DNA of 64,000 nucleotides from Solwaraspora sp. WMMD791 (GCF_029581195.1 NZ_CP120737.1:1178001-1242000); one strand, 5' to 3'. Counted from the first letter of the stretch, positions 25,540 to 34,533 are shown. Made by a program: numbers and translations. The notes: generated by a model from the sequence alone, not told the origin.

Positions 25540-28213
25540 CACGCGGACCGAGCTGGTCGCCAGGGTCCGCCGGGCGCTGAGCCACGCCCGGGCGGCAGCG
25601 CGTGACCAGCTGGACCTGGTCGAGGCCGATCTCGCGGCGGCCGAGCACCAGCTCAAACGTGCCCAGCGAGCCGCCGAGCAGGTACCGGCCCGGGCGGGCG
25701 CGCACCGGGACCAACGGCTGGCTGAGCTCACCGCGCGTTATCAGGGCCGGATAACGGCGGCGGCCGAGGTGGCGGTGGCCGCCGCCGCCCGGGCCGCACC
25801 GGGTGCGGCGTCGAGCGACTGGACCGGTTGGACACCGACCCCGGCGCAGCGTTCCGAACCGCCCGGGATGCTGCGGATCGGGCTGACCGGGCTCACCGGC
25901 GGACCTCTGGTGCCCGCTCTCGTACCGCTGCTGGATCACGGCCACGTGCTGGTCGACGGCGACGACCTGGCCGGCCGCGACACCGTGATCAGCACGTTGC
26001 TGCTGCGAGCGCTGGGCCGGGCGGCACCGGGCGGGGTGCGCCTGACCGGGTACGACCCGGAGCACCTCGGCGGCGGTCTGGCCGGCTTCGCCCCGCTGGC
26101 CGGTCCGGGGCTGCTGAGCTTCGTCGGGCCGGGTGGACTCGGCCGGCACCTGGACGAACTGGTCGACCACGTCCGGCGGATCAACGAGACCGTGCTCGCC
26201 GGCGAGTTCGGTTCACTGCGCGAACTGGCGGCGGCCACCGGCCGCCGTCCCGAACCGTGGCGCATCGCCGTCCTGTTGGGTAGCGCGGGTGAGGAGCTGT
26301 CCCGGCACGAACGGGCCCAGCTGGACCGGATCGCTCGCGCCGGGGCCGCCTGCGGGGTCCACCTGGTGGTCCGCGACGTGCCGTTGGGCGACACACCCGC
26401 GCTGACCACCGTGTCGGTCTCCGGTGGGACCGCCAGGGTCAGCGGCTACGCCCAGTTGCCGGTCCGCCTCGATCCGCCGCCGCCACCCGAGCTGGTCACC
26501 CGTACCTGCCGGGAGGTCGCGTCCGCGATCATGGCCGGCCCGGAGCCGGCGGCCTTCGCGGACCTGCTGCCCGAGCAGGAATGGACCGGTGACGCGACCA
26601 GCGGGATCACCGCTCCGGTCGGCGAGAGTCCCCACGGTCGCCCGGTGGAAGTGACGTTGAGCGACTACCCACCGCACGCGCTGATCGGTGGGCCGTCCGG
26701 CACCGGCAAGACCAATCTGATCTACGCGTGGATCGGTGCGCTCGCGGCCCGCTACTCCCCGACGGAGCTGGAGTTCTACCTGCTGGACTTCAAGGAGGGG
26801 GTGTCTTTCGCGCGGTTCGCCCCCGGGCGCCGGGATCCGAGTTTCCTGCCGCATGTGCGGCTGGTCGGCGTCAACGTCAACACCGACCGGGAGTTCGGGT
26901 TGGCGATGCTGCACTTCCTCGGCGCCCAGTTGCGGCGGCGGGCCGACGCCGCGAAGCGGCACGAGGTCACCAAGCTGGCCGAGCTGCGGGCCGAGGACCC
27001 GCAGGGCCGGTGGCCCCGGATCGTGGCGGTGATCGACGAGTTCCAGGTGCTGCTCGCCGGCAACGACGCGCTGGCCACGGAGGCGGCGACCCTGCTGGAG
27101 GACCTGGCCCGGCGCGGCCGGTCGCAGGGCATCCACCTGATCCTCGCCTCACAGGACGTCTCCGGCATCCAGGCGCTGTGGGGCCGGACCGCGCTGATCG
27201 CCCAGTTCGCGCTCCGGATCGCGTTACCGAAGGCGCGGCGCATCCTGCCGGAGACGAACACCGCCGCCGAGGCGTTGCCGCGCCACCACGCCGTGGTCAA
27301 CGCCGAGTCCGGGGCGCTGGAGGCGAACCAGGTGGTCCGGGTCCCGGCCGCCAGTGACCGGGACACCTGGCAGGAGCTGCAGCACCGGCTGTGGCGACGG
27401 CGGCCGGACGGGCTGGCGCCGCCGCGACTGTTCGACGGGGACGCGGTGCCCCGGCTGGCCCAGGCCCCGGACTACCTGGCCCTGTCGGGCGACGGGTCCG
27501 GGCCGCACGAGCCGGTCGCGCTGCTCGGGGAGACGATCGACGTCCTGGCCCGCTCGGCACGGCTGGGGCTGCCCCGGGCGCCCGGTCGCAACCTGGCGGT
27601 GCTGGGCACCCGGATCGACGAGGCCTGCGCGCTGCTCGACGCCGCCGCCCGCTCCCTCGCGCGGCAGTACCCGCCCGGCGCGGCCCGGTTCGACCTCGCC
27701 TGCCTCGATCCGGACGCGGTGGCCGCCGCCCGGCAACTGCACGCCGCACTGCCGGCCGGGACCGGCCTGTACGACCTGGACACCGTCGGTGGACTACTCG
27801 CCGACACCGCCGACCGGCTGGCGGTCGACGCCGTGGACGCCCCCGTCCGGCCGCACTTCCTGGTGCTGTACGCGGTGGACGCCGCAGCCGGGCGGCTGGC
27901 CGCCAAGTTCGCCGGTCAGTCCGGCCTGGACCGGCTCCGCCGGGTGCTGCACCTGGGCCCGGAACGGCACACCCACGTGCTGGGCTGGTGGCGTGGGGTC
28001 GCCCGGATGCGCGACGACCTCGGCGGGATCGGGTCGCGGACCGACCAGATCGGCGCGTGGGTCGCGCTCGACGTACACGGTGCCGAGCTCGCCCCGCCGC
28101 TGTATCCGAAGGCCGGCGGACCGACCTGGTACCCCCGGCCGTGGCGGGCGCTGTTCTTCGACCGGACGGTGCACCGCACCGCCGAAGTCATCATCCCGTA
28201 CGGGTTGGTCTGA
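25532..28213 (+). CDS. FtsK/SpoIIIE-type ATPase with one active and one degenerate ATPase module (gene 3)
   Basis: Large ATPase of 893 aa with the FtsK/SpoIIIE/EccC domain. A charged coiled-coil region (about aa 10-90) is followed by a beta-rich domain. The active module carries Walker A GGPSGTGKTN at about aa 386-395, the FtsK-typical FYLLDFKEGVSF, Walker B IVAVIDEFQVLLAG at about aa 495-508 and the ILASQDVSG segment. A second module from about aa 680 has a ruined Walker A (GRNLAVLGTRIDEA in place of GxxGxGKT), as in partly inactive EccC modules. No membrane segments or DNA-binding gamma domain are visible, so it is not the cell-division FtsK. Leu565 is encoded by TTA. Its stop overlaps the next start (TGATG). 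Confidence 0.88.
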   Translation: MPDTRTELVARVRRALSHARAAARDQLDLVEADLAAAEHQLKRAQRAAEQVPARAGAHRDQRLAELTARYQGRITAAAEVAVAAAARAAPGAASSDWTGWTPTPAQRSEPPGMLRIGLTGLTGGPLVPALVPLLDHGHVLVDGDDLAGRDTVISTLLLRALGRAAPGGVRLTGYDPEHLGGGLAGFAPLAGPGLLSFVGPGGLGRHLDELVDHVRRINETVLAGEFGSLRELAAATGRRPEPWRIAVLLGSAGEELSRHERAQLDRIARAGAACGVHLVVRDVPLGDTPALTTVSVSGGTARVSGYAQLPVRLDPPPPPELVTRTCREVASAIMAGPEPAAFADLLPEQEWTGDATSGITAPVGESPHGRPVEVTLSDYPPHALIGGPSGTGKTNLIYAWIGALAARYSPTELEFYLLDFKEGVSFARFAPGRRDPSFLPHVRLVGVNVNTDREFGLAMLHFLGAQLRRRADAAKRHEVTKLAELRAEDPQGRWPRIVAVIDEFQVLLAGNDALATEAATLLEDLARRGRSQGIHLILASQDVSGIQALWGRTALIAQFALRIALPKARRILPETNTAAEALPRHHAVVNAESGALEANQVVRVPAASDRDTWQELQHRLWRRRPDGLAPPRLFDGDAVPRLAQAPDYLALSGDGSGPHEPVALLGETIDVLARSARLGLPRAPGRNLAVLGTRIDEACALLDAAARSLARQYPPGAARFDLACLDPDAVAAARQLHAALPAGTGLYDLDTVGGLLADTADRLAVDAVDAPVRPHFLVLYAVDAAAGRLAAKFAGQSGLDRLRRVLHLGPERHTHVLGWWRGVARMRDDLGGIGSRTDQIGAWVALDVHGAELAPPLYPKAGGPTWYPRPWRALFFDRTVHRTAEVIIPYGLV

Positions 28214-28878
28214 TGGACGACTCCTATCCGGCGGCGATGCGCCGGCTGGCCGAGCTGGCGGCGGCGGTGCAGGCCCGTCGCGACGAGGCGCACCACTGGT
28301 ACGCGCAGCGCCGCACCATCGCGCAGGACGCGGTGACCGCAGCCCAGGCCGAGGTCGACGACCTGCTGCAGGCGCACGCCGACGCCGCACACGACGTAGC
28401 GGAGGTCGACCGCGAAGCGGCGCAGATCTGGACCGAGATCGGATACCAGCTCGGCCCGGTCGCCGACCGCTTCGGTGGGCTGCCGGCACCGGCGGCTGGT
28501 CCCACCGCCGACGGTGGCCTGGAAGGTCCACAGGTCTGGCTGGACCACGCCCGGGCACTGGCCGAACGCTCGGCCGAACCCGGTGCGCTGACCCCGGCGG
28601 CGCAGCCGGTGCTGGCGCTGTTCGGCGCGCTCGGCGCGGCGGCGGCGTTCGGCCTCGCCACGCTGGCCCGCTGGGTGGGCCAGCGCTACGGCGGCGATCT
28701 GGCGGTCGGCATGCCGGTGATCGCCCTGGTGGTGACCCTGCTGGGACCGCTGTTCGGGTTGGCCCCGGCCAAGGCGCTCGCCGACCGCCGACATGCGATG
28801 CTGCACCTGCGTGCCGTTGCCACCGTGCTGATCGCCGGAGGGGTGACCACGGTGGCCCTGGTCGGCCTGCTGCGGTGA
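28213..28878 (+). CDS. Membrane protein with N-terminal coiled coil (FtsK operon gene 4)
   Basis: Protein of 221 aa, not recognised. Residues about 5-85 form a charged coiled coil (MRRLAELAAAVQARRDEAHH onward). After a Gly/Pro linker come three membrane segments (about aa 136-158, 168-188 and 199-220), ending at the C-terminus. The coiled coil should therefore lie in the cytoplasm or project from the membrane. The ATG overlaps the FtsK stop codon (TGATG), which indicates translational coupling. It is the only clear membrane component of the operon and a natural anchor for the ATPase. Confidence 0.78.
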   Translation: MDDSYPAAMRRLAELAAAVQARRDEAHHWYAQRRTIAQDAVTAAQAEVDDLLQAHADAAHDVAEVDREAAQIWTEIGYQLGPVADRFGGLPAPAAGPTADGGLEGPQVWLDHARALAERSAEPGALTPAAQPVLALFGALGAAAAFGLATLARWVGQRYGGDLAVGMPVIALVVTLLGPLFGLAPAKALADRRHAMLHLRAVATVLIAGGVTTVALVGLLR

Positions 28879-28924
28879 CGGGGCGTCCGACCGGCCGCCG
28901 CGCGCCGGGTGGGTGACCGGCGGC

Positions 28925-30187
28925 TCAGCCGACGACGGCGATCGCCTCGCGCAGCAATCGCCTCGCCAGCACCAACCGGTCGTCGTCGGCCAGGCCAGGC
29001 AGGTCACCGACCCGGATCCGGCGGGCGTGCAGCACGGCCCGCAACGCGGGCGCACACGGTGCTGGGAAACTGACGGTACGGTCGAACACCTCGACCGCGA
29101 TCCGGTCCGGCGGTTGCGGGACCAGCCGCCACGACAGACCCTGCCGTCGGCGGATCATGTCGTCGAGGTCGAGCGCATGGAGCCGGTCGGCCTGTTCCAG
29201 CGGCCGTATCGGGGCCGGTCGGGTGACGTGCCGGCCCCGCTGACGCAGCTCGGCCGCGAGCTGCGCGGGGGTCACCCGGGTCAGCCAGTCCCGCAGCGCG
29301 GTGACCGTGGCGGTCAGTTCCGGTGCGACACCCGACGGGTCGGTCAGGTCGGTGCCCATCGGCACCGACGCCCGCAGCCCGGGTTCGTCGACCGCCAACT
29401 CCAGCAACGCCTCCACCAGCGAGAACCGGGTCCAGGACCGGACCCCGACGGTGAGATGCAGGGAGCTGTCGTGTTGGGCGGTGGCGCTGTGCAGCCAGCC
29501 CCTGGGCAGGTAGAGCGCGTCGCCGGGAGCCAGCACGACATCGAGCGCGGGCGGTCCGTCGGCGCGGGCGGCGACCTCGTCGGCCCGGCCCGACCACGTC
29601 TGCCGGGGCAGCGGGTCGGCCAGCACCGGTGCGTGCACGCGCCACCGTTTACGCCCCCGTACCTGCAGCACGAACACGTCGTGAGTGTCGTAGTGGGTCG
29701 CGAAGCCCTGGCTGCCCGCTGGGGTCAGATACGCATTGACCTGCAACGGTTGGCACAGCGCGGCGGATAGCTCGGTGGTGAAGTCGATGATCGGCGGCCA
29801 GAGCCGGTGCAGCCCCTGCAGCACGATGGTGGCGCCGTCGGCGTACAGCCCGAGCACCCGCTCGTCGAGGACCTGGTCGCCGATCTCGGCGCCGGCCCCG
29901 CCGCTTCCGGTGTACGCCGACTCGGCGAGCACGGCACCGTCGCGGGCCACCCGGATGAACGGTGTGCGCAGCCCGCGGCGGCTCAGCAGTTCGTCGGCGG
30001 CGTCCCGGTCGAGCAGATCGGTGAAGCCGACCGGGTTCGCCAGGTCGGCGGCACGCGACAGTAGCGGAGCCCGTCCCCAGTAGGTGGCGGCGAACTTCGC
30101 CGGCTCGACGGCGACACAGCGCGCCAGGGCCGGGCGGGGTGCCACCCCGCCCGGCTGACCGGCTGGTCGCGTGGCGACGCTGGTCAC
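28925..30187 (-). CDS. JmjC/cupin-8 2-oxoglutarate oxygenase (ribosomal-oxygenase-like), coupled to a repeat peptide
   Basis: Fe(II)/2-oxoglutarate-dependent protein hydroxylase of the ROXA/YcfD-MINA-NO66 type, 420 aa. The iron ligands are His165 and Asp167 in THYDTHDVF, followed by QVRGRKRWRVH, and a distal His near aa 233 in YLPRGWLHSA. The C-terminal half contains the helical and winged-helix-like dimerisation parts of this family. The start is GTG 30187, which overlaps the stop codon of the upstream 92-aa repeat peptide (GTGA). Bacterial homologues hydroxylate Arg or His on ribosomal proteins; the tight coupling suggests that this one acts on the peptide. It converges on the FtsK operon. 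Confidence 0.88.
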   Translation of the reverse strand: MTSVATRPAGQPGGVAPRPALARCVAVEPAKFAATYWGRAPLLSRAADLANPVGFTDLLDRDAADELLSRRGLRTPFIRVARDGAVLAESAYTGSGGAGAEIGDQVLDERVLGLYADGATIVLQGLHRLWPPIIDFTTELSAALCQPLQVNAYLTPAGSQGFATHYDTHDVFVLQVRGRKRWRVHAPVLADPLPRQTWSGRADEVAARADGPPALDVVLAPGDALYLPRGWLHSATAQHDSSLHLTVGVRSWTRFSLVEALLELAVDEPGLRASVPMGTDLTDPSGVAPELTATVTALRDWLTRVTPAQLAAELRQRGRHVTRPAPIRPLEQADRLHALDLDDMIRRRQGLSWRLVPQPPDRIAVEVFDRTVSFPAPCAPALRAVLHARRIRVGDLPGLADDDRLVLARRLLREAIAVVG

Positions 30188-30462
30188 CGCCGGTTGGCGC
30201 CGCCGTCGGCACCGCCGTCGTGACCGGCCGGGTTGGCCCCGCCGTCGGCCGGGCCCTCCTTGGCCCGGGGCCCGGCACCGCCGTCGGCTCCGCCGTCGTG
30301 ACCACCTGGGTTCGCCCCGCCGTCGGCGAGGCCCTCCCCCGCGGCCGGTGCGGCACCGCCGTCGGCGCCCCCGTCGTGACCGGCCGGATTGGCCCCGCCG
30401 TCGGCCGGGCCGTGACCGGCGGACGGGCCGCTGCTGCGAATGTCGTCGTCGTCGAGTTTCAT
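30184..30462 (-). CDS. 92-aa repeat peptide, candidate JmjC substrate / RiPP-like precursor
   Basis: Highly hydrophilic peptide with a 17-residue leader-like start (MKLDDDDIRSSGPSAGH) and three near-identical units of 26, 26 and 23 residues (aa 18-43, 44-69, 70-92). Each unit reads G-x-ADGGANP-x-GHDGGADGGA, followed in the first two by a short variable spacer ending in Glu. The protein has no Cys, Trp, Tyr, Phe or Met after the start, no signal peptide and no membrane segment. It is almost all Gly, Ala, Asp, Pro, His and Asn. The start is ATG 30462 with AGGGGG upstream. Its TGA overlaps the GTG start of the JmjC oxygenase gene. The repeated His, Asp and Asn are all known targets of 2-oxoglutarate oxygenases. 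No transporter or protease gene is adjacent. An alternative is a non-modified disordered protein. Confidence 0.82.
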   Translation of the reverse strand: MKLDDDDIRSSGPSAGHGPADGGANPAGHDGGADGGAAPAAGEGLADGGANPGGHDGGADGGAGPRAKEGPADGGANPAGHDGGADGGANRR

Positions 30463-30527
30463 GGTTGCCCCCTGCGGCGTGTCCGACGCCCGCCGGTACG
30501 CGGACGTCGTGATCGTGCCGTCGAGTG

Positions 30528-30552
30528 GTACCCGGGTCGAGGGCCCGCTAAC
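30528..30552 (-). promoter_or_regulatory. Possible SigB/F-like promoter of the repeat-peptide operon
   Basis: On the minus strand GTTA (30549-30552) and GGGTAC (30528-30533) are separated by 15 nt. It is one mismatch from GTTT and lies 65 nt before the peptide start, inside the only intergenic space available for its promoter. Confidence 0.35.
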
Positions 30553-30582
30553 CGCAGCGTGCCCCGACGACGCCGATCGGAC

Positions 30583-31605
30583 TCACTGACCCGGATAGGG
30601 GGCGCAACTGTCCCGTACGACCAGTTCGGTGGCCAGTTCGACCCTGGGGGTGTCCAGGGACTCGCCCTGCGCAAGCCGCAGGACCGTACGGGCGGCCAGC
30701 AGACCCATCTCGGCCAGTGGTTGCCGGACGGTGGTCAGCGGCGGTGAGGACCAGCGGACCTCCGGCAGGTCGTCGAATCCGATGACGCTGACGTCGTCGG
30801 GCACCCGTAGTCCGCGCAGCCGCAGCGCCTCGTACGCGCCCAGCGCCATCTGGTCGCTGGAGGCGAAGATCGCCGTCGGCCGTTCGTCCAACTCCAGTAA
30901 CGCGGCGGCACCCTCGAACCCCGACTCGTGGTAGAAGTCGCCCGGCATGATGTACTCCGGCCGCAGCGGGATCTCTGCCGCCTCCAGCGCGGCCCGGTAG
31001 CCGTCCAGGCGGGCCCGGCTGCACAGCAGGCGTGGTGGCCCGGCGACGAAACCGATCCGGCGGTGCCCGAGCGAGATCAGGTGTTCGGTGGCGCGGAGCC
31101 CACCGGCCCAGTTGGTGGCGCCGATGGTGGGGATGTCCAGGCTGGGCACGCCGGCCGGGTCGACCAGGACCATCGGTACGTTGAGTCGGCGCAGCTCGGT
31201 GTGCAGCGGCGGAGCCAACTCGCTGGTGACCAGGATGACGCCGTCGGTCGCCCGGGTACGCAGGTTCTGCAGCCACTGCCGGGTCGAGGTGGAACGGCGG
31301 TGGATCGCCGAGACGACCGTACCGACGCCGGCGGCGTGAGCGACGTCCTCGACGCCCCGGATGATCTCCACGGCCCAGGGGCTGTCCAGGTCGTTGAAGA
31401 CGAGGTCGATCAGGCTCGCACCGGCACGCGACCGGGTGGCCCGACGCCGGTATCCGTGCCGGCGCAGCAGCTCCTCCACCCGCTCGCGGGTCTGCGGGGC
31501 GACGTCGTTGCGGCCGTTGAGCACCCGTGACACGGTCGGCACCGAGACACCGGCCTCCTGGGCGATCGCGGTGATGGTGATCCTGCGTCCTTCGTCGACC
31601 GTCAC
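30583..31605 (-). CDS. LacI-family transcriptional regulator
   Basis: Sugar-responsive regulator of 340 aa. The LacI helix-turn-helix is ITITAIAQEAGVSVPTVSRV, followed by the hinge helix VEELLRRHGYRRRA. The periplasmic-binding-protein-like ligand domain starts at about aa 65 and includes PDDVSVIGFDDLPEVRWSSP near the end. It is divergent from the GH3 glycosidase with about 400 nt between, and two palindromes in that space fit LacI operators. It probably represses the glycosidase until a xylo- or gluco-oligosaccharide appears. The repeat-peptide operon lies downstream on the same strand after 120 nt. Confidence 0.93.
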   Translation of the reverse strand: MTVDEGRRITITAIAQEAGVSVPTVSRVLNGRNDVAPQTRERVEELLRRHGYRRRATRSRAGASLIDLVFNDLDSPWAVEIIRGVEDVAHAAGVGTVVSAIHRRSTSTRQWLQNLRTRATDGVILVTSELAPPLHTELRRLNVPMVLVDPAGVPSLDIPTIGATNWAGGLRATEHLISLGHRRIGFVAGPPRLLCSRARLDGYRAALEAAEIPLRPEYIMPGDFYHESGFEGAAALLELDERPTAIFASSDQMALGAYEALRLRGLRVPDDVSVIGFDDLPEVRWSSPPLTTVRQPLAEMGLLAARTVLRLAQGESLDTPRVELATELVVRDSCAPYPGQ

Positions 31606-32001
31606 AGCAGCTCCTTCGTCGAGACTTCAGCGTACGGCCGAACGTTCCGCCAGTCGGTCCGGCACCGCCCACCGCGTCCGCAACCCATCTTGCCGCACCG
31701 GGAAAGCGCTTGGCAGCAGCCCCGCGGCGACATCGTCGTGGCAGCGGGGGCGGGTGGCGACCCGGCCTGTTGCGCAGCACGTTCCGGAACTCGCCCGCCC
31801 GGCAGGCCCCGGGGCCGCCGACCGCGACCACGCGCGGACATGCGGCGCCGGCCGATCATACCCGCCCGGGTGCCAACAAGTTGCCGGCCACGAGGCCTCG
31901 ACGGAGCCGCAAATTTCCGGAAACATGTCGGAAAAGTAGTGACGACGGGCGGCGGGAACAGGACCGGGCAGGTCCCGGCGAGGACGGACGGGAGACTGCG
32001 G
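31606..32001. promoter_or_regulatory. Divergent control region LacI/GH3 with two operator-like palindromes
   Basis: No gene is seen here. Site 1, GGGAAAGCGCTTGGCA around the core AAGCGCTT (31704-31711), has the central CG and symmetry typical of LacI-family operators. Site 2, TTTCCGGAAA (31914-31923), is a perfect 10-bp palindrome, 79 nt before the GH3 start. Site 1 lies 99 nt upstream of the LacI start. One site may serve each gene. Confidence 0.6.
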
Positions 32002-34467
32002 GTGAGCAGCAAGGACGATGCCCCGGGCGACACGGTGGTGGGCACCGGGCAGGATGACCGGTCGCGGGCCGCCACGACAGCCGGCGGCAGCGGTCCGGCC
32101 CAGCTCGCCGAGGAGCCGGCGTCGTGGCGCGACCCGATGCTCGCGGTGCAGGATCGGGTCTTCGACCTGCTCAGCCGGATGTCGCTGGCCGAGAAGGTGG
32201 CACAACTGTCCAGCTTCTGGCGCGGCGCCAACGCCTCGATCGACGACATGGCACCGCTGCAACACGATTTGGTCGACGACACCGTCGACTGGGCCGAGCT
32301 GCTGCAGAACGGACTGGGGCAGCTGACCCGCCCGTTCGGCACCACGGCGGTGCTACCCGTCGACGGGGCCCGCGCCCTGGCCCGGGTCCAGGCCGAGATC
32401 GTCGCCGGAAACCGGTTCGGCATCCCCGCTCTGGTCCACGAGGAGTGCCTGACCGGCTTCATGACCTGGGGTGCGACGGTCTACCCCACCCCGCTGGCCT
32501 GGGGTGCCAGCTTCGATCCGGACCTGGTGGCGCAGATGGCCGCCCGGATCGGGCAGGACATGCGGCAGGTCGGGGTGCATCAGGGCCTGGCCCCGGTGCT
32601 CGACGTCGCCCGGGATCCTCGCTGGGGCCGTACCGAGGAGACCATTGGCGAGGACCCCTACCTGGTCGGCACGATCGGGACGGCGTACGTGCGGGGTCTG
32701 GAGTCAGCCGGCGTCGTCGCCACCCTCAAGCACTTCGCCGGCTACTCGGCGTCGCGGGCCGGACGTAACTTCGCTCCGGTGTCGGTCGGCCCTCGGGAGT
32801 TCGCCGACGTGCTGCTGCTGCCGTTCGAGATGGCGGTACGCGACGGCGGTGCCCGCTCGGTGATGCACTCCTATGCCGAGGTCGACGGCGTTCCGGCGGC
32901 GGCCGACAGCGGCCTGCTGACCGATCTGCTACGCGGGCGGTGGGGATTCACCGGTACGGTCGTCGCCGACTACTTCGGCGTGTCGTTCCTGGAGTTGCTG
33001 CACGGGGTGGCAGACAGCCCCGCCGCCGCCGCCGCGCTCGCCCTGGTTGCCGGGGTGGACGTGGAGTTGCCGGGGGTCCGCTGCTACGGAGCTCCGCTGG
33101 TCGAGGCGGTGCGCCGGGGCACCGTGCCGGAATCCGTCGTCGACCGCGCGCTCACCCGGGTGCTGCGGCAGAAGTGCGAACTCGGCCTGCTCGACCCCCA
33201 GTGGTCGCCGGTGCCACCCGCGGTCGCCGATGCGACGGCGCGCCAGCCGGTCGACCTGGACTCGGCGACGAACCGGGAACTCGCCCGTCGCCTGGCCGAG
33301 GAGTCGGTCGTGCTGGTGAGCAACGACGGCTGCCTGCCGTTGCCGTCCCAGGGTCGGATCGCCGTCGTCGGCCCGTTGGCCGACTCGTTGACCGGGATGC
33401 TGGGCTGCTACACCTTCCCCAGCCATGTCGGGTCGGCCCCGGCCGGCGCCGACGACGAGCTGCGGATGACGACCGTGCTGGCCGCGCTGCGCGCCGAGCT
33501 TCCCGACACGACGATCGAGCACGTCGCCACCGGACCGGTCGACGCCCAGGACATCCCGAGCATCGTGGTAGCCGCCGACGCCGCGGCCCGTGCCGACATC
33601 TGCGTGGCGGTGGTCGGCGACCGGGCCGGCCTGTTCGGCAACGGCACCTCCGGCGAAGGTTGCGACGCCACCGACCTGGAACTGCCCGGTAGGCAGGGCG
33701 AGTTGATCGAGGCGTTGGTGGCCACCGGCACACCGGTGGTCCTGGTGCTGCTCACCGGCCGGCCGTATGCCCTCGGTCAGTTCGCCGACCGGCTCGCCGC
33801 GGTGCTTCAGGCCTTCTTCCCCGGGGCCGAAGGCGGGCCGGCGGTCGCCGGAATCCTCACTGGCCGGGTCTGCCCCTCCGGCCGGCTGCCGATCGGGGTT
33901 CCCCGGCTACCGGGCGGGCAGCCCGCCGGTTACCTCAGTCCCGCGTTGGCACACCGCAGCGAAGTAAGCAACGTCGACCCCAGCCCGCTGTTCCCGTTCG
34001 GGCACGGGCTGTCCTACACCACGTTCGACTGGTCGACGCCGCTGGTCGACGGCGCCCCGGTCGACCCCGACGGCGCCGCTCTGGAGATCGGCACCGACGG
34101 CGCGGTACGGGTCACGGTGCGGGTGACCAACACCGGCGCCCGCACCGGTGCCGACGTCGTCCAGCTCTACCTGCACGACCCGGTGGCCCAGGTGACCCGG
34201 CCGGTGGCCCGCCTGATCGGTTACTCCCGCGTCGAGTTGGCACCGGGCGAGTCTCGCCGCGTCGAGTTCGATGTCTCGATGGACCTGTCCTGCTTCACCG
34301 GCCGGGACGGACGACGCATCGTCGAGCCGGGTGACCTGCTGCTGTGGCTGGCCGCGTCGAGCCTCGACGTACGGGCACAGCTGCGGTTGCGGCTGACCGG
34401 GCCGGTTCGACAGGTCGACCATCGACGTCGCCTGACCTCGACGGTGACCATCGAGCCGGGTGGGTGA
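32002..34467 (+). CDS. Glycoside hydrolase family 3 (beta-glucosidase/beta-xylosidase type)
   Basis: Retaining exo-beta-glycosidase of about 821 aa. The N-terminal TIM barrel contains FGIPALVHEECLTGF, LAPVLDVARDPRWGR and the substrate-binding segment LKHFAGYSASRAGRN. The nucleophile Asp lies in GTVVADYFGV at about aa 323. The second alpha/beta domain follows from about aa 440, and a C-terminal fibronectin-III-like domain carries LFPFGHGLSYTTF and later VVQLYLHDP. No signal peptide is visible from the chosen GTG 32002 (GGGAG 7 nt upstream), so the enzyme is probably cytoplasmic and acts on imported oligosaccharides. It is controlled by the divergent LacI regulator. Confidence 0.92.
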   Translation: MSSKDDAPGDTVVGTGQDDRSRAATTAGGSGPAQLAEEPASWRDPMLAVQDRVFDLLSRMSLAEKVAQLSSFWRGANASIDDMAPLQHDLVDDTVDWAELLQNGLGQLTRPFGTTAVLPVDGARALARVQAEIVAGNRFGIPALVHEECLTGFMTWGATVYPTPLAWGASFDPDLVAQMAARIGQDMRQVGVHQGLAPVLDVARDPRWGRTEETIGEDPYLVGTIGTAYVRGLESAGVVATLKHFAGYSASRAGRNFAPVSVGPREFADVLLLPFEMAVRDGGARSVMHSYAEVDGVPAAADSGLLTDLLRGRWGFTGTVVADYFGVSFLELLHGVADSPAAAAALALVAGVDVELPGVRCYGAPLVEAVRRGTVPESVVDRALTRVLRQKCELGLLDPQWSPVPPAVADATARQPVDLDSATNRELARRLAEESVVLVSNDGCLPLPSQGRIAVVGPLADSLTGMLGCYTFPSHVGSAPAGADDELRMTTVLAALRAELPDTTIEHVATGPVDAQDIPSIVVAADAAARADICVAVVGDRAGLFGNGTSGEGCDATDLELPGRQGELIEALVATGTPVVLVLLTGRPYALGQFADRLAAVLQAFFPGAEGGPAVAGILTGRVCPSGRLPIGVPRLPGGQPAGYLSPALAHRSEVSNVDPSPLFPFGHGLSYTTFDWSTPLVDGAPVDPDGAALEIGTDGAVRVTVRVTNTGARTGADVVQLYLHDPVAQVTRPVARLIGYSRVELAPGESRRVEFDVSMDLSCFTGRDGRRIVEPGDLLLWLAASSLDVRAQLRLRLTGPVRQVDHRRRLTSTVTIEPGG

Positions 34468-34533
34468 GCGCAGGCGGCAGGCTCCGCACGTGGTGCCGGG
34501 AGCCCGCTGCCCGCGCCGGCACGGACCGGCAGG

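Noticed and set aside
30184-30462. CRISPR-like array
   Set aside because: The DNA repeats encode an in-frame protein repeat of about 78 bp with no unique spacers and no cas genes nearby.
30139-30747. A 202-aa plus-strand open frame across the peptide repeats
   Set aside because: Its repeats merely mirror the repeat-peptide gene on the other strand. The minus-strand frame has the ribosome binding site, the start and the coupling to the JmjC gene.
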